DNA of 8,014 nt from CAZRIE01 sp964600075 (GTDB taxonomy: Bacteria; Bacteroidota; Bacteroidia; Flavobacteriales; Flavobacteriaceae): contig CAZRIE010000155.1 of the NCBI GenBank assembly GCA_964600075.1, forward strand, positions 1-8,014, read 5' to 3'. Below the pieces are notes generated by a model. The model had not been told where the DNA came from. It searched no databases and saw nothing but the letters and a program-made list of their open reading frames with translations. Within the stretch, counting starts at the first letter, position 1; each line of letters starts with the position of its first letter. The translations under genes and the position numbers were made by a program. Positions 1-6,561 of this stretch are shown one piece after another.

Positions 1-1239
1 GAGGCCTTACACATCACCGTTATGGGGCCGAAAGGCAGATGGGTCGAAGTACAAATACGTAGTGAACGCATGCACGAAATCGCCGAAAAAGGCTATGCCG
101 CTCACTTTAAATATAAACATGGTGATCAAAAAGAGCAGGGTATCGAAGTCTGGTTAAACAAACTGCAAGAAGCATTGGAGAATGCCAATACCAATGCCGT
201 CGATTTTGTAGAGGAGTTCAAACTGAACCTTTATTCCAAAGAAATTTTTGTATTTACCCCAAAAGGTGAATTAAAGTCATTGCCTAAGGGGGCTACACCA
301 TTAGATTTTGCGTTCAATATACACACCCAAGTAGGCATGCGCACGCGTGGTGCTAAGGTCAACGGAAAACTAGTACCCTTGAACACAACCCTGAATAGTG
401 GTGACCAAGTGGAGATAATTACTTCCAATCAGGCGAAACCCAACCAAAACTGGCTGGATTATACCACTACGGCCCGGGCTAGGGCAAAAATAAAATCTTC
501 TTTAAGGGAAGAGAAAAAATCGGTCGCGGAAGAAGGCAAGGAAATCCTACGTAGAAAATTGAAATCACAAAAAATCAGTCTGAACGAGGATTCCGTCAAC
601 AAAATGGTCAACTTTTTCAAGTTGAAGACCAGTCTCGACCTGTTTTACAGAGTCGGTATCGGAGCTATCGATAACCTAATGATAAAAGATTTTGCATCGT
701 CTTTCAACAACGCGTTTATCAGTTTCTTTAAAAACAAAATCAGGCGTAGCCCAGTACCCGAAGACATCGATAAAGAGGAAATCACTTCAAAATACGACAT
801 GCTCGTCTTTGGTAAGGAAGAGGAAAAATTGGATTATACTTTGTCTAAATGCTGTAACCCCATTCCTGGTGATGAAGTTTTTGGGTTTGTTACGGTAAAC
901 GAGGGCATCAAAGTGCACAAAAAGAACTGCCCGAACGCGATTCAGTTGCAATCAAATTATGCATACAGGATTATCAGCGCAAAATGGATAGACTCTACGC
1001 AAGAAGAATTCCGTTCCGAGATAAAACTTACCGGTATTGATAATTTAGGTTTGGTGAGTGAGATTACAGAAGTTATTTCCGATAACATGCACGTGAACAT
1101 GCGAAACCTAAATTTCAGCACCGATGGTGGAACGTTCACAGGTAAAATAACCGTTGTCGTAAAAAACAATAGTATTCTTAAAAAATTGATCACCAATTTG
1201 AAACAAATCAACGGAATCGATAAAGTTACTAGGGTTTGA
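1..1239 (+). CDS. relA/spoT: RelA/SpoT-type (p)ppGpp synthetase/hydrolase, 5'-truncated by the window edge
   Basis: Long RSH enzyme that makes and/or degrades the alarmone (p)ppGpp in the cytoplasm. The frame is open from base 1 and reads EALHITVMGPKGRWVEVQIR, the end of the synthetase domain, so the ATG at 22 is internal and not the start. The 413 residues present show, in order: the synthetase tail with EVQIR and the MHEIAEKGYAAH motif (about residues 16-37 of the fragment); a TGS domain beginning EIFVFTPKG (about 81-141); a helical region; the Cys/His zinc-finger-like domain with CCNPIPGDE (Cys284, Cys285) and VHKKNC (His306, Cys310); and a C-terminal ACT domain (about 345-413). The hydrolase domain and most of the synthetase domain lie outside the window, so whether it is bifunctional or RelA-like cannot be decided. 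The C-terminal half senses ribosome/tRNA state in this family. Family assignment is very secure. Confidence 0.97.
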   Translation, partial: EALHITVMGPKGRWVEVQIRSERMHEIAEKGYAAHFKYKHGDQKEQGIEVWLNKLQEALENANTNAVDFVEEFKLNLYSKEIFVFTPKGELKSLPKGATPLDFAFNIHTQVGMRTRGAKVNGKLVPLNTTLNSGDQVEIITSNQAKPNQNWLDYTTTARARAKIKSSLREEKKSVAEEGKEILRRKLKSQKISLNEDSVNKMVNFFKLKTSLDLFYRVGIGAIDNLMIKDFASSFNNAFISFFKNKIRRSPVPEDIDKEEITSKYDMLVFGKEEEKLDYTLSKCCNPIPGDEVFGFVTVNEGIKVHKKNCPNAIQLQSNYAYRIISAKWIDSTQEEFRSEIKLTGIDNLGLVSEITEVISDNMHVNMRNLNFSTDGGTFTGKITVVVKNNSILKKLITNLKQINGIDKVTRV

Positions 1240-1392
1240 ACAAGACGTTAAACGAAAAGTAAACGCCCCCACTCCTAAACCCATAAACTTTTTTTACCGA
1301 CAGCCAGACTTTGTATTTTATAACTGTATTCTGCAACTGCCAACTTTTACCCATTTTCCAATTCAATTTCTACGACCTATAAAAAAAGAACT

Positions 1393-1411
1393 GTACATTT
1401 GTAAATTGTAC
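1393..1411. promoter_or_regulatory. Imperfect palindrome, candidate operator of the Fur-family gene
   Basis: The 19 bases GTACATTTGTAAATTGTAC form an inverted repeat in which 7 of 9 arm positions pair (GTACAnTT / AAnTGTAC around a 3-base centre). It overlaps the putative -7 promoter element and ends 16 bases before the ATG. Position, length and symmetry fit a binding site for a dimeric regulator. Autoregulation by the adjacent Fur-family protein is the simplest inference, but the sequence is not a classical Fur or PerR box. Confidence 0.45.
1394..1401 (+). promoter_or_regulatory. Putative Bacteroidota -7 promoter element for fur-purA
   Basis: TACATTTG matches the Bacteroidota housekeeping sigma -7 consensus TAnnTTTG exactly and lies 26 bases before the start codon. 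No clear -33 TTG is found at 17-23 bases upstream (only TTC at 1368-1370), so the promoter call rests on the -7 element and its position. The rest of the 188-base spacer from 1240 shows no hairpin terminator for the upstream gene and no other convincing site. Confidence 0.5.
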
Positions 1412-1427
1412 GCATGTAATCTCAATT

Positions 1428-1904
1428 ATGGCATCCAATAAAAATCAAGAAATTGTAAAGAATGTCTTCACTACCTTTTTAGGGGAGAAAGGGCATCGAA
1501 AAACGCCGGAGCGATATGCCATTCTACAAGAAATTTACGATAGTGAAGAGCATTTCGATATCGAATCGCTTTACATTAATATGAAAAACAAGAATTATAG
1601 GGTCAGTCGCGCCACGCTCTACAATACTATAGAACTTTTGCTGGATTGCAAATTGGTACGCAAGCATCAATTTGGTAAAAATCAGGCGCAATACGAAAAA
1701 TCATATTTCGACCGTCAGCACGATCATGTGATTTTAACCGATACAGGAGAAGTTGTAGAATTCTGTGATCCCCGTATCCAATCCATCAAAAAGACCATAG
1801 AAGAAGTATTCGACATCAAAATCAACGCACATTCTTTATACTTCTATGGCACCCGAAACGTGCCTGCCAATGAGCAGGACAAAAAAGAAAACACAAACAG
1901 CTAA
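1428..1904 (+). CDS. Fur-family metal-dependent transcriptional regulator
   Basis: 158-residue DNA-binding repressor of the Fur/PerR/Zur superfamily. The N-terminal winged helix covers about residues 10-85, with the recognition-helix signature VSRATLYNTIELL (59-71). The dimerisation/metal domain carries HDH (98-100), VVEF (109-112) and AHSLYFYG (134-141). By alignment from memory with E. coli Fur, the regulatory-site ligands are mostly kept: His42, Glu90, His98, His100 and Glu111. The structural-zinc CxxC is replaced by LTDT (Leu103, Thr106), and a second C-terminal CxxC is absent. The tail is Lys/Asn/Glu-rich. The effector (Fe, Mn/peroxide or Zn) cannot be assigned from sequence. It is followed 14 bases later by purA and probably cotranscribed with it. 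ATG 1428 is chosen because it gives the normal family N-terminus and follows the promoter. Confidence 0.93.
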   Translation: MASNKNQEIVKNVFTTFLGEKGHRKTPERYAILQEIYDSEEHFDIESLYINMKNKNYRVSRATLYNTIELLLDCKLVRKHQFGKNQAQYEKSYFDRQHDHVILTDTGEVVEFCDPRIQSIKKTIEEVFDIKINAHSLYFYGTRNVPANEQDKKENTNS

Positions 1905-1918
1905 CCGAATATTTTTAA

Positions 1919-3190
1919 ATGGCAGTAGATTTATTGTTAGGATTACAGTGGGGAGACGAAGGAAAAGGAAAAATTGTCGATGTACTGACTAAAAACTATG
2001 ACATCATCGCTCGTTTTCAAGGTGGCCCCAATGCAGGTCATACCCTTGAATTCGATGGCATCAAACATGTATTACATACTATACCGTCGGGCATTTTTCA
2101 TAAAAATGCTATGAACGTTGTAGGTAACGGCGTTGTTATTGACCCGGTAATCTTCAAAAAAGAGCTTGATGCACTAGAAAAATTCAAACTTGACATCAAG
2201 TCTATATTAGTTATATCAAGAAAAGCCCACCTTATACTACCCACTCATCGTTTATTAGATGCCGCTTCTGAGGCTTCAAAAGGAAAAGCAAAAATAGGCT
2301 CCACATTAAAAGGAATCGGACCAACGTATATGGACAAAACAGGCAGAAACGGCTTGCGCATAGGTGATCTCGAGTTGGCGGACTGGAAAGAAAAATACCG
2401 CTCTTTGGCAAACAAGCACGAAGCCATGATCGCCTTCTACAACGTTGATATTCAGTATGATCTTGCAGAATTGGAAACCGAATTCTTTACATCGGTAAGC
2501 GAGCTTAAAAAATTGACCTTTATCGATAGCGAAGAGTATTTGTACCAAGCACAAAAAGCTGGTAAGAAAATTTTAGCCGAAGGAGCACAAGGTTCTTTGT
2601 TAGATATCGATTTTGGCACTTACCCTTTTGTAACATCAAGTAACACAACGGCTGCTGGGGCTTGCACGGGTCTTGGTGTTGCGCCCAATCAAATCGGTGA
2701 TGTTAAGGGAATTTTCAAGGCCTATACCACACGGGTAGGCAGTGGCCCCTTCCCTACTGAACTTTTTGACAAAGATGGTGAGACTTTGGGGCGTGTCGGT
2801 AAGGAGTTCGGCGCTACCACAGGCCGTCCTAGACGATGTGGCTGGTTAGATTTGGTAGCTCTAAAATATGCCGTTCAAATCAATGGGGTGACCGAATTGA
2901 TGATGATGAAGGCCGATGTACTAAGCGGGTTCAAGAAGGTAAAGGTATGTACCGCTTATAATTATAAAGGTGATAAAATCACCCATCTCCCTTACAACAT
3001 CGAGGCCGAAAACGTGACGCCGATGTATACCGAAATGGAAGGCTGGGAAGAAGACCTTACAAAAATGAGCAAACCAGATGAGCTTCCTGATACCCTGAAT
3101 GAATATATTCTATTTCTTGAAAAGGTATTGGAAGTCCCCATCAAAATTGTTTCAGTTGGACCAGACAGAATACAAACCATCCACAGATAA
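1919..3190 (+). CDS. purA: Adenylosuccinate synthetase
   Basis: Catalyses the GTP-dependent joining of IMP and aspartate to adenylosuccinate, the first committed step from IMP to AMP, in the cytoplasm. At 423 residues it is full length for the family. Key motifs are intact: the N-terminal WGDEGKGK loop (residues 11-18) with catalytic Asp13, NAGHT (38-42) with catalytic His41, and the substrate-binding stretch GATTGRPRRCGW (298-309). It starts 14 bases after the Fur-family gene with no promoter visible between them, and is followed at once by a strong intrinsic terminator, so it is likely the last gene of a two-gene transcript. No SD is seen before the ATG; the leader is A/T-rich, as usual in Bacteroidota. 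The family assignment is certain. Confidence 0.99.
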   Translation: MAVDLLLGLQWGDEGKGKIVDVLTKNYDIIARFQGGPNAGHTLEFDGIKHVLHTIPSGIFHKNAMNVVGNGVVIDPVIFKKELDALEKFKLDIKSILVISRKAHLILPTHRLLDAASEASKGKAKIGSTLKGIGPTYMDKTGRNGLRIGDLELADWKEKYRSLANKHEAMIAFYNVDIQYDLAELETEFFTSVSELKKLTFIDSEEYLYQAQKAGKKILAEGAQGSLLDIDFGTYPFVTSSNTTAAGACTGLGVAPNQIGDVKGIFKAYTTRVGSGPFPTELFDKDGETLGRVGKEFGATTGRPRRCGWLDLVALKYAVQINGVTELMMMKADVLSGFKKVKVCTAYNYKGDKITHLPYNIEAENVTPMYTEMEGWEEDLTKMSKPDELPDTLNEYILFLEKVLEVPIKIVSVGPDRIQTIHR

Positions 3191-3220
3191 TAAAAAAGCC
3201 ACTTTCGAGTGGCTTTTTTA
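3191..3220 (+). terminator. Intrinsic terminator after purA
   Basis: It starts immediately after the purA stop codon. A perfect 13-bp stem (TAAAAAAGCCACT at 3191-3203 pairing with AGTGGCTTTTTTA at 3208-3220) closes a TTCG loop, with GC-rich inner pairs and a T-run on the 3' arm. The A-run on the 5' arm makes it symmetrical, so it could also stop transcription from the right. It separates fur-purA from the downstream OstA-like gene. Confidence 0.93.
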
Positions 3221-3274
3221 GCACCTATATATTTATTTTCGGTATTCAATGGTGCCAAAGAATTAAAAATGAAA

Positions 3275-3305
3275 TTGAGGCTATTTTTCTCCAGTAAAAT
3301 CTTTG
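3275..3305 (+). promoter_or_regulatory. Weak candidate promoter for the OstA-like gene
   Basis: TTG at 3275-3277 and AATCTTTG at 3298-3305 are 20 bases apart, which fits the Bacteroidota -33/-7 layout with one mismatch in TAnnTTTG. A promoter is expected here because a strong terminator lies just upstream. The rest of 3221-3406 is AT-rich and I see no gene or other hairpin in it. Confidence 0.25.
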
Positions 3306-3406
3306 AAAATGCATCCATATTATTTTCAAATACGAGATATTGTTCTTTGAACTAGTGTCCATAAAATATCATCCAGAATCCTTGTATTAGTTTCCTATGG
3401 AGAAGT

Positions 3407-5251
3407 GTGGCCTGTTTACATACAGCAAATCATCCTAAATCTATCCCAATCGCTATAGCCCTCCTCCAAAAAAAACCTATTTTTGGGCAAAATTTAAAGG
3501 AATTGAATCTACTTCATGTTTTTTTATTTTTTTTCGTTGTAATTGGGGTTTCCAATGGTCAAGAGGGGCAAGCCAAAGAAATCGATAGCACGGAAAGCAA
3601 ACAGATCAACATTGTCTATGGTGCAAATTTCACTAAGGATGAGGCGCAATTTCCCGGTGCTTCTATTTTTAGCAAAGACGACCGCCAAGTACAATTCGAA
3701 CACCAAGGTGCCGACCTTTGGTGCGATATTGCTATTTATTACCAAAAGGAAAACCGATTAAGGGCCATAGGCAATGTACGCCTTCAGCAAGGAGATTCTA
3801 TTGAAATGACCAGCGGCAAGATCAACTATAACGGAGAGACCAAGCTTGCGAAGGCTTTCGAGAGCGTGCTTTTGGAAACCGAACAGGAAAGTGGACAAAT
3901 GACCTTACGGACAGATACACTATATTTTGATCGTGAAAAGCAAGAATCTTATTATGATAGTTTTGGTACTATTATCGATTCGGCCAATACTCTTACAAGC
4001 GAAATAGGCCGTTATTTTATGGAGCTAGACAAGTATCAGTTCTTAGATAGGGTACATATTCAGAACCCCGAATACACCGTAGATTCGGAGCAACTCGATT
4101 ACTACACGACCTCAAAAAATGCCTATATGTACGGGCCATCAACCATTACCGGGGAAGCCTATAAGATGTATTGTGAGAGGGGCTTTTATGATACCAAGGT
4201 CGAAAGTGGCTATGGCATTAAAAACACCCGAATCGATTATAACGATAGAATTATCGAGGGCGACAGTGTCTATTTTGATAAGGCTTCGGAATTCGCCTCA
4301 GCCACCAATAACATTGTAGTTACAGATACCGTCAACAATGGAATAATCCGGGCACATTACGTGGAAGTTTTCAAGGCCAAAGATTCGGTTTTTGCTACAA
4401 AAAGAGCGGTCTCCATCAGTCTGGTAGAGCAAGACTCCCTCTACATGCATGGCGATACCCTAATGGTTACCGGCAAGCCGGAAAACAGGATATCAAGGGC
4501 ATTTCGAAATGCCAAATTTTTCAAGACTGACCTAAGTGGTAAATGCGACTCCATTCGCACCACCGAAAAAACGGGAATCACCGAACTAATAAAAAATCCC
4601 GTGATTTGGAACGGTGAGAACCAGATGACTGGCGACAGTATACATTTAATTTCCAATTTAAAGACCGAGAAGCTGGATTCCCTAAAGGTAATCAACAACG
4701 CATTTATTATTTCGTTGGATAGTATTAGTATGGCCGGTTATAATCAGGCAAAAGGCAAGGATATGTTCGGAAAATTCGTTGACAACGAACTAAAAATCAT
4801 CGACTTGATCAAGAATACCGAAGTTATATATTATATGTACAACGATGATGAAGAGCTTATAGGAATCGACAAAACCATTTGTAGCAAGATTCGTATTACT
4901 ATGGCCAATAACGATGTCGAAAACCTTACATTTATTACCGATCCAGATGGAGATATTTTCCCTGAAAAAGAGCTTCCCGTCGAAAGCCGAAAACTAAAAG
5001 GATTTATATGGCGGGGCGAGGAACGTATTTTGGTTATGGAAGATATCTTTGACGAAGACGACAATAACATTGTATTACCGATCATTCGCGGTATTGACAA
5101 CCCCATAGACATTGATGCCGAAGAGGCCGAGCGCAGTCAGAATCCCGGGGACCCTATAAATAAAATTGCTCCCCCCAATGATGAAGCCAGAAAGCCAAAA
5201 CCAATCGAACGGCCTAAATTGAAGAAGTTGACGTCCAATTCGTCCTTTTAG
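3407..5251 (+). CDS. Large OstA/LptA-like envelope protein (LPS transport), start uncertain
   Basis: Secreted protein of the OstA/LptA beta-strand family, which in Gram-negatives forms the periplasmic bridge carrying lipopolysaccharide to the outer membrane. A hydrophobic segment LLHVFLFFFVVIGVSNGQ (about residues 35-52) acts as signal peptide. OstA-like sequence follows from GASIFSKDDRQVQFEHQG (residue 84 on). A short motif D-[ST]-[LVI]-x-[FML] recurs at residues 130, 170, 286, 343, 410 and 438, consistent with stacked beta-jellyroll rungs. The end is acidic, then proline/lysine-rich. At about 560-614 residues it is roughly three times E. coli LptA. No in-frame ATG precedes the signal peptide: GTG 3407 is the outer start and leaves an unusually long n-region, while TTG 3503 would give MNLLHVFLFFF. 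The aminotransferase follows 31 bases downstream. The family is solid; the exact role in LPS transport is inferred. Confidence 0.85.
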   Translation: MACLHTANHPKSIPIAIALLQKKPIFGQNLKELNLLHVFLFFFVVIGVSNGQEGQAKEIDSTESKQINIVYGANFTKDEAQFPGASIFSKDDRQVQFEHQGADLWCDIAIYYQKENRLRAIGNVRLQQGDSIEMTSGKINYNGETKLAKAFESVLLETEQESGQMTLRTDTLYFDREKQESYYDSFGTIIDSANTLTSEIGRYFMELDKYQFLDRVHIQNPEYTVDSEQLDYYTTSKNAYMYGPSTITGEAYKMYCERGFYDTKVESGYGIKNTRIDYNDRIIEGDSVYFDKASEFASATNNIVVTDTVNNGIIRAHYVEVFKAKDSVFATKRAVSISLVEQDSLYMHGDTLMVTGKPENRISRAFRNAKFFKTDLSGKCDSIRTTEKTGITELIKNPVIWNGENQMTGDSIHLISNLKTEKLDSLKVINNAFIISLDSISMAGYNQAKGKDMFGKFVDNELKIIDLIKNTEVIYYMYNDDEELIGIDKTICSKIRITMANNDVENLTFITDPDGDIFPEKELPVESRKLKGFIWRGEERILVMEDIFDEDDNNIVLPIIRGIDNPIDIDAEEAERSQNPGDPINKIAPPNDEARKPKPIERPKLKKLTSNSSF

Positions 5252-5252
5252 T

Positions 5253-5274
5253 TTAGACCTACAAGGAGGTCTAA
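5253..5274 (+). promoter_or_regulatory. Hairpin overlapping a strong Shine-Dalgarno site
   Basis: TTAGACCT (5253-5260) pairs perfectly with AGGTCTAA (5267-5274) around the loop ACAAGG. The sequence AAGGAGGT (5263-5270), a near-perfect SD, spans the loop and the 3' arm, 13 bases before the aminotransferase ATG. There is no T-run after the stem, so it is not an intrinsic terminator. It may modulate translation of the downstream gene or mark RNA processing between the two genes; function is inference. Confidence 0.5.
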
Positions 5275-5282
5275 GAAACACG

Positions 5283-6464
5283 ATGAAAGAAGATTTCCTA
5301 AAATATCAAGCGCAAACCACGCAGCATCCATTGGCTTTGGAAATCTCATATGCCAAAGGAAGTTATATCTATGATACCGATGGTAACGGCCATCTCGACT
5401 TTGTCGCAGGTGTATCCGCTTGTAGTTTAGGGCATTGTCATCCAAAACTGGTTGAGGCCATTCAAAAACAGACCGAGACCTACATGCATGTTATGGTCTA
5501 TGGCGAATATGTGCAACAGCCGGCCGTAGCATACACCAAACTTTTAGCTTCGTTCTTACCCGATACATTGGAAACTACCTATTTGGTCAATTCGGGAACC
5601 GAAGCCATTGAAGGTGCCTTAAAACTGGCACGTCGTTTTACTGGAAGAAGTGAATTAATTGCGGCAAACAATGCCTATCACGGCAGTACGATGGGCAGTT
5701 TAAGCGTAATGGGTTTTGAAAAACGCAAGAGTGCCTTTCGTCCTTTGCTACCCGATGTATCGTTTATTCAATTCAATGCCGAGGAAGACCTTCAAAAAAT
5801 CACAGAAAAAACGGCAGGAGTCGTCTTGGAAACCATTCAAGGCGGTGCAGGTTTTATCGAACCAAAGAACGATTATCTTAAAAAAGTGCGGGAGCGTTGT
5901 GATGAAACTGGAGCGTTACTAATTTTAGATGAAATCCAACCCGGTTTCGGCCGTACTGGCAAATTATTCGCCTTTGAGCATTATAATTGTGTACCCGATA
6001 TTCTGGTTATGGGCAAAGGCATGGCATCAGGTCTTCCTGTAGGAGCATTTACCGCATCGCAACAACTAATGGCAACTTTGCAAAATAATCCTAAATTAGG
6101 CCATATCACCACCTTTGGTGGCAACCCGGTGATTGCAGCGGCTTGTTTGGCAACCCTCAAGGAAATTACCGAAAAAAGTTTGGTTTCCGATACACTAGAA
6201 AAAGAAAAGCTATTTAGAACATTATTAAAACACCGAAGAATCAAAGAAATTCGCGGAAAAGGCTTAATGCTCGCATTAATTTTGGAAAATGAAGAAATTA
6301 CTAATCATGTTGTGCTTTCTTGCGCCAAAAAAGGATTGATTTTGTTTTGGCTTTTATTTGAACCTCGAGCCGTTCGCATTTCTCCACCGTTGACCATATC
6401 CATTGATGAAATCGAGAAGGGATGTGGTATAATTATTGAAGTTTTAACGCAGTACAAGCAATAA
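5283..6464 (+). CDS. PLP-dependent class III aminotransferase
   Basis: Fold-type I pyridoxal-phosphate aminotransferase of class III (the ArgD/GabT/ornithine aminotransferase group), cytoplasmic, 393 residues and full length. Visible landmarks: NSGTEA (103-108) for the cofactor phosphate, YHG (132-134) for ring stacking, LDEIQPGFGRTG with Asp216 for the pyridine nitrogen, MGKGM with the Schiff-base lysine Lys245, and TTFGGNPV near residue 280. Nothing in the sequence fixes the substrate, and no arginine, lysine or GABA pathway genes stand next to it, so no gene symbol is given. It follows the OstA-like gene by 31 bases and is probably cotranscribed with it. ATG 5283 is preferred because MKEDFLKYQAQTTQHPLALE directly leads into the family's N-terminal region. 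Confidence 0.94.
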   Translation: MKEDFLKYQAQTTQHPLALEISYAKGSYIYDTDGNGHLDFVAGVSACSLGHCHPKLVEAIQKQTETYMHVMVYGEYVQQPAVAYTKLLASFLPDTLETTYLVNSGTEAIEGALKLARRFTGRSELIAANNAYHGSTMGSLSVMGFEKRKSAFRPLLPDVSFIQFNAEEDLQKITEKTAGVVLETIQGGAGFIEPKNDYLKKVRERCDETGALLILDEIQPGFGRTGKLFAFEHYNCVPDILVMGKGMASGLPVGAFTASQQLMATLQNNPKLGHITTFGGNPVIAAACLATLKEITEKSLVSDTLEKEKLFRTLLKHRRIKEIRGKGLMLALILENEEITNHVVLSCAKKGLILFWLLFEPRAVRISPPLTISIDEIEKGCGIIIEVLTQYKQ

Positions 6465-6468
6465 CTTG

Positions 6469-6484
6469 TTAACTAATTTGTTAA
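6469..6484. repeat. Short inverted repeat in the aminotransferase-TPR spacer
   Basis: TTAAC and GTTAA flank a 6-base spacer (TAATTT). The same stretch also holds two direct copies of TTGTTAA (6466-6472 and 6478-6484) 12 bases apart. It lies just after the aminotransferase stop codon. It could be a regulator site for the TPR gene, but in such AT-rich DNA chance is a real possibility. Confidence 0.25.
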
Positions 6485-6513
6485 TAATATAGCCGAAATC
6501 GGAAGTAATAGTG

Positions 6514-6535
6514 AGCCTCAAAAGGCTACTTTTAA
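6514..6535 (+). terminator. Weak candidate intrinsic terminator
   Basis: AGCCT (6514-6518) and AGGCT (6523-6527) form a 5-bp stem with a CAAA loop, followed by ACTTTTAA. The stem is short and the T-run is interrupted, so termination after the aminotransferase gene would be partial at best. No clear promoter element for the TPR gene is found in the 97-base spacer. Confidence 0.3.
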
Positions 6536-6561
6536 TTCCATAGTTTAACCAAAACGTTCTT

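Noticed and set aside
22..1239. Start of the RelA/SpoT gene at the ATG at 22
   Set aside because: The frame is open upstream to base 1 and encodes conserved synthetase-domain residues, so the true start is outside the window.
2992..3318. 108-codon minus-strand ORF running from the spacer into the end of purA
   Set aside because: Most of it is antisense to purA and it reads through the perfect terminator; the residue pattern is not protein-like.
3269..3355. 28-codon + strand ORF beginning MKLRLFF between purA and the OstA-like gene
   Set aside because: It is short, AT-rich, has no ribosome binding site or recognisable family, and overlaps the only candidate promoter; it looks like chance.
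3397..3438. 13-codon ORF from the ATG just before GTG 3407
   Set aside because: It is too short, in a different frame from the OstA-like gene, and nothing supports a leader peptide.
4441..5112. Minus-strand ORFs of 85 and 93 codons inside the OstA-like gene
   Set aside because: They are shadows of a clearly coding + strand gene, serine-rich antisense translations with no family resemblance.
6493..6502. CCGAAATCGG mini-hairpin in the spacer before the TPR gene
   Set aside because: A 4-bp stem with a 2-base loop is too small to be stable or meaningful.
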